Shown: positions 48,301 through 56,084 of the stretch, piece by piece
Position numbering within the stretch: the first letter of the stretch is position 1
Layout: the number at the start of each line of letters is the position of its first letter
NCBI GenBank assembly: GCA_030867875.1
Contig: JAOWCC010000577.1
Span: forward strand, 144,638,344 to 144,702,343
Length of the DNA: 64,000 nucleotides
From: Actinernus sp. WN-2022
Taxonomy: Eukaryota; Cnidaria; Anthozoa; Actiniaria; Actinernidae
Direction: 5' to 3'
Made by a program: the position numbers and the translations under genes
Notes under the pieces: generated by a model
Told to the model about the DNA's origin: nothing
Databases searched by the model: none
Seen by the model: the letters and a program-made list of their open reading frames with translations, nothing else

Positions 48301-50525
48301 ATGAGTGGTTGTGAAATTACTGGGGCTGCTAATCGGAGTACTTTAGCCGAAATTTTATCCATTCCAGTGGCTTTGGATACATATAGTGAATTAAGCAGCT
48401 TGAAAACTTTAGACATACTACCAGAACTCTTTGCGACGATTCTTTTGTTCCTCTAATCTTGCTATTCTCAAAGGAGTTAAAAAACCTGAGTAAGAAAGAG
48501 AATTCAAAAAGATTCTGGTAGTTCAGTGTAGTTCAATGACATCAAACTGCATTTATGGTCATTTCTCGTGTCCTTCTCGTATACCTTCTTTTCACTTTCT
48601 CTGTTCTTATTGTTCGATTCTATGTCACATCAAATAAAACCGTTTAAACAACCGATTCAAATTCTTTTCACAGAAAGCTACCAAGAGTGCAGCAGTAGAG
48701 AGATCTTCGGGCTTGTTTGATGCCAATTCAGATTTATTTCAAAACGCGGTGTACGGAACCCTTGGCTTGCTGCTGATCTTCACGGCCGGTGGCCTTATTT
48801 GGGATTACGGGTACATGCGTCACTGGAGGAAAAAATCAGAACTAGGTAAGTTGCTTATTGGCTTCAGTAAGGAATTTGAAAACAGGCTGTGAAATGTATG
48901 ATTTGGCACATAATTAGAAAGCTCAGAGAAGAAAAAGCTTGGAGTGATTTTGAAGGTTTCAACCACCTACATCCCCGACTTCAGTGCGCAAAAACGTATT
49001 CGATTCATAAACCGAAATGAAATTGCACATGGTGTCACAAAACATGTTGTCCTCCTACAACATACTCGCGAACGAGGCCAAAGTTTTCGTTTAGATTTTT
49101 AAACTATTTACATCAATTCAAAATTGGTGCATTTCACCAAATATTCACTATTAACCTTCCTTCCTTCATCTAGTGGTACACCCCGTCCTGTTCTCTCCGG
49201 TTTTCTTGTAGTTAACACAGTAGTTTCCTATGGTGTTAAACTATAGATTACGGGGTAGAATTGGAATCGTTGATCATATTTGCCTGTCAATTTTTGCAAG
49301 GACTTGGTGAACATGATATTTTGTGATAACATGCATTTATATCTTTTTTGCTGTAGAAGTTTTCATTCCATCGATTTTATTGAAACTCGTTACCAACAAA
49401 GTTCATGGGTTAGTTAATCTGTCGCCTCGTTTTTAAGATTTTCGCATTTTACGTCAATATAAGGGGTCGAAAGAAGCACTTATATCTCCAAAAATATTAT
49501 GTATCTTGGAGTTCTGTGTGGTGTTTACTTTTCTTCAATATCAGGAAATACATGGTCCAACTAAATATCTCAAAGATCGGCCAAAAATTTCCGCTGAAAA
49601 GTGCGAATCTTGGCTGTCACAATACCCGCGAGCCGACCTGTTAAGGAGTTGAAAAGTTTGAGCGTTAGATTTATATCTGTTCTAAAGTGATCTCCCGTTT
49701 CTTTGTGGAGTTTGAATAGCTAAAGGCTTTTAAGCGCAATTTTTTTCAACTCTTGTTTGGCTGAGGCGAGGTTTCCGAATGCACTGAAAGTTAGGCCCAG
49801 CTATAGTATTTATATGAAGTAACATTTTCCTGAATTATATTATCCCTGCTTAACCTCCCAACGCCACTGGGCAGTATATGTCGGATGTAGGGTTACAATA
49901 CAAGTTATATGTCTGATGACCAGTTATTTAATTTGGTCATAAAATAATCCACCTATGGAAGTAGGTCGTTTTGCAGCAAAGTATGTCTATGAGAGCATGA
50001 TCTTAAGTTCATCAATTTTATCGATTTAGCATATATTAAATGTTAATGATTGCACTAAATTTGCGCTAAATTCCAATGTACCATTAATTGTGCAAGGAGC
50101 TAATAAAAATATCTGTATCTGTACGTAGAGGAATAGACAACCTCGAGGGTTTTATCCTTTTTAATTATGCTTTGGACTGAACAACGAATTGGACTAGTTG
50201 AATGTGCACATTGAAATTAGTTAGAATGCCAACTTTTGTGTGTCTTTATATATTTATTTATTGGGCTTTCACGTTTCCAAGGCTTCTGAACGCTTTGCAT
50301 ATCACTAATTTTAAAAGCTCATGTTCTTCCATTCATTTCCCCTTAGACGAGCTAGAGATGATAGGTGGACCAGGCTACGAGATTGCTAAACGAAATATGG
50401 ATATGATGGACTCCATGATGCAAGAAGTTCAGGAATTTTACGACAAATGGAACCGTCGCCTAGACGACATCACATGCCGGCACGACGAGGAGCAGAAACT
50501 ACTCGCAAAGCACCAATCAAAGTAA
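30292..50525 (+). CDS. CUB-Ig iGluR-topology potassium-channel-like protein
   Basis: The spliced reading gives an unusual membrane protein: probable signal peptide, CUB domain (N-terminal part lost in or near the gap), Ig domain, S1-like segment, TM1, a pore loop with TTVGYGD, TM2, an S2-like segment, TM3 and a charged tail. Exons: 30292-30330 and 30418-30481 (probable), 35840-35921, 36742-37014, 37391-37843, 39482-39575, 44575-44731, 45374-45437, 46093-46370, 48674-48845, 50347-50525. Apart from one weak donor, junctions are good GT-AG sites with matching phase. All N-glycosylation sequons (NAT, NNT, NGS, NNS, NST, NIT) fall in parts predicted extracellular; basic residues flank the pore and follow TM3. 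That fits ionotropic glutamate receptor topology, with the pore loop entering from the cytoplasm. The filter is potassium-type, as in bacterial GluR0 and rotifer AvGluR1. Two single-base disruptions (near 37583 and 39527) interrupt the frame. Function as a ligand-gated K+ channel is inference. Confidence 0.75.
30418..30481 (+). CDS. Probable signal-peptide exon (hydrophobic core)
   Basis: Acceptor ATCGTAG and donor G|GTAAGA bound VFVVFSTFVTTASAAYLTTPS, with a plausible cleavage after ASA. It leaves at phase 1. The following CUB exons are not visible before the gap, so the join is not demonstrated. Confidence 0.5.
32298..33137. repeat. 17-copy tandem array, 49-bp unit
   Basis: The unit starts CAGTTTACAATCATGAGTG and ends GATACCAGGCGTG. 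About 17 copies are near identical; the main variation is G/A at two CpG dinucleotides (CCTCGTG or CCTCATG; GGCGTG or GGCATG). One copy has a 4-bp TGCA insertion (near 32549) and the last is degenerate. No stop-free coding logic. Confidence 0.95.
33336..33929. mobile_element. TTAA-flanked long-palindrome element, 594 bp
   Basis: Ends AGTGCCCCTACGATC and its near inverse GTCGTAGTGGCACT are each abutted by TTAA (33332-33335 and 33930-33933). Inner arms at 33479-33560 and 33697-33778 are also inverted (CCGGAAATGATGTCATAC / GTATGACATCACTTCCGG), so the element folds over much of its length. Confidence 0.75.
34426..34571 (-). mobile_element. tRNA-derived SINE
   Basis: Read on the minus strand, TGGTTAGCTCAGTTGGTAGA is a perfect A-box region and GGGGGTTCGAATTCC a perfect B box, about 37 bp apart as in a tRNA. 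The anticodon arm does not fold properly, so it is not a functional tRNA. A perfect 11-bp direct repeat ACGTAGTTCAT (34415-34425 and 34572-34582) flanks the ~146-bp element, showing target-primed insertion. The 3' end has no poly-A. Confidence 0.8.
34945..35739. repeat. TTCGATTGAATTCG-rich element truncated by the gap
   Basis: Bases 34950-35080 and 35500-35739 are dense in short motifs such as TTCGATTGAATTCG and GAACGTTCGA in opposite orientations. They look like the subterminal arrays of a TIR element or a satellite. The assembly gap begins inside the second block, so the repeat probably caused the gap. Confidence 0.6.
35740..35839. other. Assembly gap (100 N)
   Basis: A run of exactly 100 N is a conventional gap of unknown true length. 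Missing CUB-domain exons of the channel-like gene may be here. Confidence 0.95.
35840..35921 (+). CDS. Channel-like gene, CUB-domain C-terminal exon (partial)
   Basis: Immediately after the gap the frame reads LVKVSFKSDDSVTGRGFNAT, then YRVIREK, the last two strands of a CUB domain (pattern V.F.SD.S..G.GF.A.Y). It ends A|GTAAGT at phase 1, matching the next exon. The exon start is in the gap or at its edge. Confidence 0.7.
35982..36231. mobile_element. TIR element with tandem expansion in one arm
   Basis: AGCCCACTTTCGATGATGC and TTCACTTG at the left invert to CAAGTGAAGCATC and GAAAGTGGGCT at the right. The middle holds a further inverted pair (TGAGGCTCAGGGTAAATT / AATTTACCCCGGAGCCTCA). The right arm has six tandem copies of GTGACAAGTGAAGTGC (36117-36209) where the left arm has one. 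Confidence 0.7.
36742..37014 (+). CDS. Channel-like gene, Ig-like domain exon
   Basis: A single 273-bp exon (acceptor TTTCAG, donor G|GTGAGT) encodes one Ig domain of I-set type. Hallmarks are the first core Cys in VQLDCKAEGYPPP, the core Trp in LYWYRLGG, and DSGDYVCYANNSKG with the second Cys. An extra Cys pair (TCLGPGC) sits before the domain. Sequons NNT, NGS and NNS indicate an extracellular location. Phase 1 at both ends is typical of shuffled extracellular modules. Confidence 0.9.
37084..37163. repeat. Palindrome (ACCAGAGGTTTTCTAGAG)
   Basis: Near-perfect inverted arms of ~27 bp surround a ~21-bp loop. The core CCAGAGGTTTTC recurs near 17801, 56103, 56493 and 58186, so it is a dispersed family of short palindromes. 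Confidence 0.7.
37391..37843 (+). CDS. Channel-like gene, S1-like segment and TM1 exon (one-base disruption)
   Basis: The exon starts KCTCPKKVMTNWYVLPPY after acceptor TTAACAG, continuing in the Ig frame. At about 37583-37590 the conserved reading moves to the +1 frame, giving VEVKEHIKNDATISFPIPG, NNYKFIPLVSSPGVALIL, then the hydrophobic WPVLVLTLVMALLSGMIMW (TM1) up to CTG|GTGAGT. The first frame stops at 37597-37599. Dropping one base makes the exon length fit both neighbouring phases. The pre-TM1 part resembles the end of an iGluR S1 half (F..P....G..L), at low identity. Confidence 0.75.
37968..38507. mobile_element. TTAA-flanked long-TIR element, 540 bp
   Basis: Arms of ~200 bp invert (AGTGCACCTAACCCC...; ...GGGGTTAGTTGCACT), with TTAA at both sides (37964-37967 and 38508-38511). 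The inner part repeats GATCTTACGTCA and its inverse. Arm sequence GTTTTGAGTACTTCTGT is also seen at 14940, so a related fragment lies in the GALNT-like gene. It lies in the intron after TM1. Confidence 0.75.
38999..39102 (+). mobile_element. Tiny retroposon family, copy 2 (16-bp duplication)
   Basis: This ~104-bp unit shares ATCATGTTTGCCGCGTAGCA, AAGTGGTAAGCTGTAG and CCCTACGAGGGAAAGAGAAA with 16513-16626 and ends in an A run. A perfect 16-bp direct repeat TATCATTCTACTAGTG flanks it (38983-38998 and 39103-39118). Variable-length long duplications and an A-rich end indicate LINE-driven retroposition. Confidence 0.8.
39482..39575 (+). CDS. Channel-like gene, pore-loop exon (one-base disruption)
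   Basis: After acceptor CCTCAG the frame reads DTWTNPDEFPRSFIKG. At the GGG run 39526-39528 the conserved reading moves by one base and continues KREGFWWAFVTMTTVG, ending GG|GTGAGC, with the next exon supplying the rest of GYGD. WWAFVTMTTVGYGD is a classical potassium-channel pore helix and filter. Without one added base the frame ends in TGA at 39563-39565. Confidence 0.8.
39730..39880 (+). repeat. Penelope-like element fragment with hammerhead-like core, copy 1
   Basis: GACGAAGAGCTAACGCTCGA, then AACGTCAGC, is followed by GTTAGCATAC and CCAGTGTTTATCTTCC. The same order is at 51880-52018. The GAGC-TAAC-GCTC stem between GACGA and GAAAC, then GTC, resembles the hammerhead ribozyme known in Penelope-like retroelement terminal repeats. 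Here the CTGA box is CAGA, and one extra A precedes stem II. Confidence 0.45.
40744..43584. repeat. ~53-copy tandem array, 54-bp unit
   Basis: The unit runs GTCCGTCATCGTTACGACAT, CACCACCANGTGATTCATGG, GGACCCGATACCAT. Copies are nearly identical, with most variation at one base (N = A, C or G). Rare indels are a missing G near 41100 and 42390, a missing C near 41588, and three missing bases near 41240. A diverged unit continues to about 43800, and the flanking AAAATCACGTGATC(A/G)ATGACGTCAT occurs at both ends (40724 and 43655). It lies in the intron between the pore exon and the TM2 exon. Confidence 0.97.
44575..44731 (+). CDS. Channel-like gene, filter end and TM2 exon
   Basis: The first base completes the Gly of the filter, then YGDRSPRGFFARIFAIIW and VLVGLVITSIFTGVVTTSLT (TM2) follow, ending YGTS|GTAAGT at phase 0. 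Arg residues right after the filter suggest a cytoplasmic face. TM2 lacks the animal iGluR SYTANLAAF signature and instead resembles GluR0-type channels. Confidence 0.88.
44959..45156. mobile_element. 198-bp long-TIR MITE with 9-bp duplication
   Basis: Arms of ~85 bp (CAGCCTAGTCCTTAGGCC...; ...GGCCTAGGGACTAGGCTG) are separated by a short loop. A perfect 9-bp direct repeat ACCCCGACA (44950-44958 and 45157-45165) flanks it. Long arms with a 9-bp duplication suggest a Mutator-like (MULE) relative. Confidence 0.8.
45374..45437 (+). CDS. Channel-like gene, S2-like exon a
   Basis: This small exon (acceptor TTTCAG, weak donor G|GTCGGT) encodes IVAVSNSTEYRLGLNKNANI and T. It resembles the first strand and loop of an iGluR S2 half (IAV..gSs.y). 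Two sequons (NST, NIT) support an extracellular position. Phase 0 in and phase 1 out. Confidence 0.75.
46093..46370 (+). CDS. Channel-like gene, S2-like exon b
   Basis: Acceptor TTACCAG, donor AAG|GTAAGA. It encodes EETYEKVASRLINRDFKGAL, VDTYVAGEVDAF, then HYGIVFGNPGGPLSHKIFQ and TNKAEIFKTVEA. The last two blocks match the order of the iGluR/periplasmic binding protein S2 region (YGIA...GSPL....N.AIL.L...G.L..L...W). The canonical amino-acid ligand residues are not obvious, so the ligand is unknown. Confidence 0.8.
46720..48470 (-). pseudogene. 5'-truncated LINE with reverse transcriptase (CR1/L2/Jockey-like)
   Basis: On the minus strand a long frame (48016-46898) shows the RT blocks FLDLKKAFDTVNHEIL, CGIPQGSILGPLLFILYIND, the catalytic LFADDTSL box, and a C-terminal RNase H-free tail ending FRSKISPGLLA. 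The upstream part, VIPLHKKGPRN, NYRPISILPVISKIYE and EHQFGFR, is in a different frame (to 48239), and TGMDKISAKVL precedes it (to about 48460). So there is at least one frameshift and the endonuclease is missing. The 3' end has AATAAA-like motifs and ends near 46720. It is antisense in an intron of the channel-like gene. Confidence 0.9.
48674..48845 (+). CDS. Channel-like gene, TM3 exon
   Basis: Acceptor TTTCACAG, donor G|GTAAGT. The sequence KATKSAAVERSSGLFDANSD precedes the hydrophobic YGTLGLLLIFTAGGLIW (TM3), then DYGYMRHWRKKSEL. The basic stretch after TM3 places the C terminus in the cytoplasm. In iGluRs this is M4. Confidence 0.88.
48846..50346. other. Intron, nothing recognised
   Basis: This is AT-rich intron sequence with no exon, RNA gene or clear inverted repeat noticed. 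Confidence 0.5.
50347..50525 (+). CDS. Channel-like gene, terminal exon (cytoplasmic tail)
   Basis: Acceptor CCCTTAG completes an Asp codon and gives DELEMIGGPGYEIAKRNMD, a Met-rich amphipathic helix, then WNRRLDDITCRHDEEQKL and the end HQSK, stop 50523-50525. The charged, heptad-like pattern could form a short coiled coil. No known C-terminal binding motif is evident. Confidence 0.85.
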
Positions 50526-50612
50526 TCCCACTGAAGTCACACATCCTATTGAACTTAGTCAAAAAGGTATCAAAGCAAGGCCAGTTATCCCAGCTTGTTA
50601 CAGAAAGAGAAA

Positions 50613-50698
50613 AGTCTACAGTCGATAGTCTACAGTCGATAGTCTACAGTCGATAGTCTACAGTCGATAGTCTACAGTCGATAGTCTACAGTCGATAG
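50613..50698. repeat. 14-bp tandem repeat, ~6 copies
   Basis: The unit AGTCTACAGTCGAT is repeated perfectly about six times, starting 88 bp after the stop codon, so it probably lies in the 3' UTR of the channel-like gene. Confidence 0.95.
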
Positions 50699-51189
50699 CG
50701 GAAACTAACGTTAACAAAGAACACAACAGCAGGAGCGTAGGGATCGAGGTCCTGAAAATTGGGCGGGGGGGTGGAGGAATGATGAATTCTGGGAAATTTT
50801 CATTGATGACTTCTCTCAATCCCTCTTCTAGGACTGGTCTGCACTACACAACAGTGCGGTACGATAGGAACTAAGATAGTTCTGACCAGCTCCAATTTTG
50901 CGATCTTTGTGACAACTTAACTGGCCTCGCTCTGATACCATTGTTACCAGACTTCTTACCGCGTGGGCATGAGATATGGATAAGGTAGATAACAACGCGC
51001 TCTTATTAAGCCTTATTTCGCACCCAAAATTCACTTTCTGTTAAGGCTTTATTCCCAAGTAAAAAATTTCCTTGAATTCAGTTACATCTACCAAGTTTTC
51101 AAAATCTTGAATATTTCAAAAGCATCGCCGAATCCCTCAATTGTATACTTGGTCGATGTAGAGCAGCAGAGACACAACTGTGTGCAAGA

Positions 51190-51387
51190 GACGATTTCGT
51201 ATGAGTGTGACAAACTAAAGCACTGACTACAGCACGGTTACTGTAGAGCACATGCCGTGACGTTCAAATGGTTTCCCATTGTTTTTCTCCTGCTGATCAA
51301 ATCAAATCACAGAACTACGGCACAGCACATCTACAGCACGGTTACGGACATGCCGTAGTTTGTCACACTCATACGAAATCTGCTCTA
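51190..51387. mobile_element. Short MITE (AGAGCAGATTT family), copy 2
   Basis: It matches 9516-9692 over ATTTCGTATGAGTGTGACAAA, AATGGTTTCCCATTGTTTTT and the right end GAAATCTGCTCTAT. The left end is altered, with about 25 extra bases after TAGAGCAG. Confidence 0.65.
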
Positions 51388-51413
51388 TAATAAGTCACCT
51401 ACAATTGCACCAA

Positions 51414-52250
51414 CCTGGAAACGGTTGTTCAAAACCTGGATTAATGCTAACCTAGGATTAAAAATGGTATGATCAACTAAAGCTAGTCGATTAAGGTATG
51501 TTAGAGCTAACAGCAAGGATCTCATCAAACCAGTAGCTCGCCGGCACTTTAATTTTCCTGACCATTCTATTAATCACATCAAGGTACTATCGAAACGCAA
51601 AGAACATAACTATTTTCAAATTAGGCACTTTAAAAGGCACCTAATGGCATTAATGAACGCTTTTCGTTCATTTAATTTCATAATTCGCGTGTTCATTCAT
51701 ACTTAGATCAGCATGTTTCATTACTTTATTCATCAACAATCTTTATTTTCCCCATTACAGCTATTTATATTGTTGGCGCAATTTCCTTTGATCCTAATTG
51801 ATCCGAGTAAACGTTTCCTCAGCGGTAATCATGCGCTCAACACTTTATAAACCGTTTCCCCACCCACAATTCCCTCACTTGCTCTGATGAAGGGCAAGCG
51901 TTCGAAGCGTCAGCTGCTACTCGCTACCAACGGCGGCTAGCATACCTTAATCAACTTTGAGTTGATCATACCAGTGTTTATCTTCCCCGCCGACGCAGAT
52001 CAACACTAGGTTTTACAGGACCTAGTCACCCATAGGATTAAGAATGCTTAACCCAGGGTTATATTCTAAACAACGATTAGGTTCTGTTGCTCGAAGCACG
52101 AGTAGCGTTAACCTACGATTAAACTGTGAGTTAATTTTAACTCACAACGCTTTTTAACCCATCGAGTAATTAACCCACGGTTAAGAAATTTAATCTAGGA
52201 TTAGGCCTAACCCTAGATTATGTTAGTCGGGGGTTTGAACAACCAGGCCC
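51414..52250. mobile_element. TIR element (GGTTGTTCAAA ends) with nested Penelope-like insert
   Basis: CCTGGAAACGGTTGTTCAAAA at the left is inverse to TTTGAACAACCAGGCC at the right. Internal CCTAGGATTAA / TTAATCTAGGATTAGG motifs flank both sides. The Penelope-like fragment (51880-52018) sits inside. Confidence 0.5.
51880..52018 (+). repeat. Penelope-like element fragment with hammerhead-like core, copy 2
   Basis: The motif GCTCTGATGAAGGGCAAGCG, then TTCGAAGCGTCAGC, lies at 51881-51914. CTGATGA is an exact hammerhead core box. GGGC/GTTC can form stem II with wobbles and GCT/AGC stem I, but the GAAA box reads GAAG and one extra A follows CTGATGA. The downstream part matches copy 1. Confidence 0.45.
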
Positions 52251-52767
52251 AGCTGCAGATTAATTTAATCTCCCGATAAGTGCGGATGCGTGCACGTCGA
52301 GCCTTAAACCTGAGCCACGAGGGGAGTCAGCGATGCTTACCATCTACATCAAACCATCTGGTTAGAAATAAAAAAAACAAGGGAAATATAGCATAAATAA
52401 AAAATAGTATACGCTCGTCCATTGGGAAGAGTGGGAAAAGTGGTTTACCTCAACCCGTAGCCCATGTTTTCAAAACATTCCGAATGAAATGACGCGTACC
52501 ATTGGGTTTTGTTTTTTGTTTTTTGGTATAAATGGTTAGCACCCCTGATTACGAGACATCAGAACGAGAACAAACGCTTAGATTGTGCACTGGTCGTAAA
52601 CTTATAAATACACCAATGATAGTTCTATGTTAAAGACCTTAGCTAAACCTGATGTAAACTTCTTCGTCCAGACGCAGACTTGAAGTGCCACTTGAGAATA
52701 TAGCTTTGAAGACGATCTCCTAGAGGTCCAAGTTAGCAAGATTTTGTAATGATCTTTATTCTGTACA

Positions 52768-53237
52768 GCATCAGAAGTCCATAACCGCCGAGAAGTCTCG
52801 ATCTGCCATACTGGGTATTGGCCATTAGCTTACGGTATAATCTATTCTTAGAAAACGATTCTCGCTAAATCGATAACCAAGCGTATTGCACCTAATTGCA
52901 CCAGCAACTCTAATTGATCTAAAACATGAAAGCCTTTGTTCTAATAACATAACTAATTTTGTGTTTATAAAAGAAACATGGCTGCTATTGTTTTTCATTC
53001 ACAGAAGTAGTTTGAGCACCGTTATGGTCCATGGCCATTCTCTGTTGCGGTTCCCCAACCGAATGTATGTTTTTGCTTATGTGTATGCTTTTCCTTTATA
53101 TTTCATTCCATATATTGCTGTTGGCGAAGCTAATAAAAACAAAATAAAAACATTCTAAAAATAGATTATACCGTAAACTGATGGGCCGCGTTCCATTACT
53201 TATCAGTCGAGACTTCTAGTTATGGCTTCTGACAGCA
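52768..53237. mobile_element. Inverted-repeat element, ~470 bp
   Basis: Left arm GCATCAGAAGTCCATAACC...GAGAAGTCTCGA...TACGGTATAATCTA and right arm TAGATTATACCGTAAACTGA...TCGAGACTTCT...CTTCTGACAGC are inverses with mismatches. The interior open frame (52886-53158) has no family resemblance. Confidence 0.6.
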
Positions 53238-53239
53238 CC

Positions 53240-54170
53240 TAGTTTATTCAGAGTTAAGCACAATATAGTTCCGCAAGGAAGCATTCCGAAAAACTACTCT
53301 ACTGACAAGTGATTAACTAGGTACTCGGTTGAGTCACATTGTTTGATGAATCCGGTATATACCTCATGTAAATCCCGGATAGAGAACATTTTGAAGATCA
53401 CAATTAACATAAGATTGGAAGGTCTTTTCATTGTTGAGTCATTTATATAATTTATACAGTTTAGCTGCTCATTTAGTTGAAAGAAATTACTGTATTTTGA
53501 TAGTGAACTTTATTTTGTTCTATGGTTAAGAGCGTTTACGTATAAGAACCGCATAATATTGAACCGCTGTAGGCATCGTAGTAGTTTAGGAGTATCGTTT
53601 TGTATGACCTCATTCCAAAATGGTGCATGAATCTTATTTGAATGGGACAGAGTGCAAAAGGTAACAGTTGAATGCTGCCACTTTACACAGCATGTGAACA
53701 TTTAGAAGTACGAAGTTTGATTTAATGTAATTGTGATTAAGCGTTAGTTATTGTAATTTCAATTCATAGAGATTTATATAGCCTTCATAGCCTCGATTGC
53801 ATGATTACAAATGTTTCAAGCGTTCATTGTAATTAACTTTGGAGTAATTGAAGACTAAACTCTCAAACTGCCTTATATTACTTCCTGTGATATGTTCTAC
53901 TGCGTGTTACTCAGCCTGTAAGCTATGTTTTTGGCATTATGCAAATTACAGCAGCCATTTTAGAGAGGGTCGCGAGGATTTGATATATGAGCGTGAAAAA
54001 CTACGGAACGTTAAAATAGAGTACGGTCGTATAACACAGAACTGGTTAGCCATTCGTTCTTCCCGTCAGTACTGATACAAACACATTGAATTGCTTCGTT
54101 ACGGTGAGATACAGTACGGCTACAATCTTGCTGAGTTTCTGCAACGAATAGGCGAACATTCTGTTGTTTC
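53240..54170. other. Nothing recognised
   Basis: This is AT-rich sequence with only short, unconvincing frames on both strands. Confidence 0.45.
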
Positions 54171-54179
54171 CAGTAATAT

Positions 54180-54640
54180 AATTACTGGCTATTTCATGGT
54201 TTTCTATGGAATACGGGCGAATATTTCACGAGAAATTTGTATTATTTAGTATACCAAAATAATATGAATTTCGAGTTCAATTTTCGCCAGTATTCCATAA
54301 AAAACCATGAAATAACCATATTATCCTATAAATAACAAATTTACAAAAAGATTTATCACGAAAACAAAGTAACTTACCGGACGATAGACTACAAATTTTC
54401 TTGCCGGAAAACACAAATAATTTCAAGTGGCGGCCGCGCACGTCTGCAGACTAATTATGTATTCAAAATGGTGAATTCTTATTGGCTGATAAAGAAATGG
54501 CGCGAAATTTCCTGCATTTTGATTGGCCTTGACCTAGCCATGAAATACCGCTCTGTATTTCAAAGAAATACCGCCCTGTATTTCATAGTAAAGCTGAGCT
54601 CTGATTGGCTGAAATATAATATTTATAGGATAATATAAAT
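54180..54640. repeat. Nested inverted repeats
   Basis: Inner arms GGCTATTTCATGGTTTTCTA / AAAACCATGAAATAACC (54194-54316) lie beside outer arms ATATTATCCTATAAATA (54322 on) / ATTTATAGGATAATATA (54620 on). This suggests two palindromic elements placed side by side or nested. Confidence 0.55.
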
Positions 54641-54642
54641 TA

Positions 54643-55140
54643 CGGGAGCATACCAAGAACGCACGATTTCATTGGCTAAAGGACTCAGCATGAGTTTTAT
54701 TATAAATGCACGATCGAGCAAGATAACTGCATTGCTATTATCAAACAAAATTAAAAGAAGATGGTTTTCGTATGTCCTATAAAAAAACAATGCACTCTCG
54801 AAGTCTTGAAAAGCCGTTAAATGTACGCGCGTTAATTCCGCTCGTGCATTCACAGCGGGCACAGATCTTCAAGACCGAGCGTACATTATTATAATATAGA
54901 TTAGGGAGCATCTTAAGAACGCGCGATTTCATTTCTGTTCATTTCCTTATAATGCACGCTCGAGGATTTCTTTCCGCGTAGATCTAATTCTATGTTATAA
55001 AAGAAATAGAAGATGTTTCTCCATGTTCTATAACAAAATAATGTACTTTCGATGTCTTGAAAAGCGCTGCTAAATGCACTCATCCGCAGATTTTCAAGAC
55101 CTCGAGCGTGCATTATTTTGTTATAGAACATGGAGAACAA
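54643..55140 (+). repeat. Tandem pair of palindromic units
   Basis: Two diverged direct copies start GGGAGCATACCAAGAACGC (54643) and GGGAGCATCTTAAGAACGC (54906). Each carries TCTTGAAAAGC and later TTCAAGACC plus GCGTACATTATT / GCGTGCATTATT, so each also folds on itself. Confidence 0.6.
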
Positions 55141-55866
55141 TATTTTATTTGTTGAATAGAACATGCATGGATCGTTAAAGAATGCGACAGGATTACGGAA
55201 CAGCACGATTACGGCATTTCATTTTTACCGTACAGTATATTACGGTTCGCCGGTATTATGATATGCCAGTATTACGGTGCGGCATGATTACGGGGCGGAC
55301 ATGGCTGGTTCATGGTCTCGCTTTTTTTCACGTTCAACCTTTATAATTTAAAGATAAGTAACTAATAATTACTAAGTAAAGACAACAGCTCATAGAATAG
55401 CACGTATTACCATACTACACTTTCTCAAATTCGTGTACTGATGTATATTGTATATTCGATGTCAGTTCTAGACCTGTCAATCATGTGAAGACAACTGAGC
55501 GTTTGCTCATCACATACCCTAGCAACACTAGTTATAATTGCACGTATTCAAATATTAGAATCACTGTTCACGTTTATGTAAATAAAGAGTGACTTTTTCA
55601 CACACAAAATGTCCAATGTGTTTTTTATTGCGATCGACAATCGATTGGAGGTGAAAATAGCATTTGCAAACAGGTTGTGCAAATAACACTACCGATCTCG
55701 TACAAGGGATTTAGCTTCTAGCGATCAGGCTCTCCCTCCCCTTCCCCTCCTCAGTCCTCATGTTCCCCTTCTCCCCCCCCCCCCCAAGAGCCTGGTCGAA
55801 GACTAAATTATTACTTCACCCTAAGCTCTCAACTAAAATTCAATCAATATTACGTTTTCACTGTGG

Positions 55867-56024
55867 CGTCATTTTACTACAACTACCAGAATGCTCTTCA
55901 AGTTCTCTTTCTCATTCAGAACTCCTTGAGAATTTCAAGACAGTGGTCCAAATCTATGGATCCAAATTAGAGGGACAAAATTAAAGGTCCGCGCACAGAG
56001 TTCTGGTAGTTGTAGTATGTGACG
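55867..56024. repeat. Short inverted repeat (CTACAACTACCAGAA)
   Basis: CGTCATTTTACTACAACTAC and its near inverse GTAGTTGTAGTATGTGACG bound ~158 bp, consistent with a small MITE. A poly-C run is upstream (55777-55787). Confidence 0.55.
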
Positions 56025-56084
56025 TCATTGTGCAAATATCCCATACGACGCATTGGAAGGTCATTTTTACATTTGAGTCCGAAA

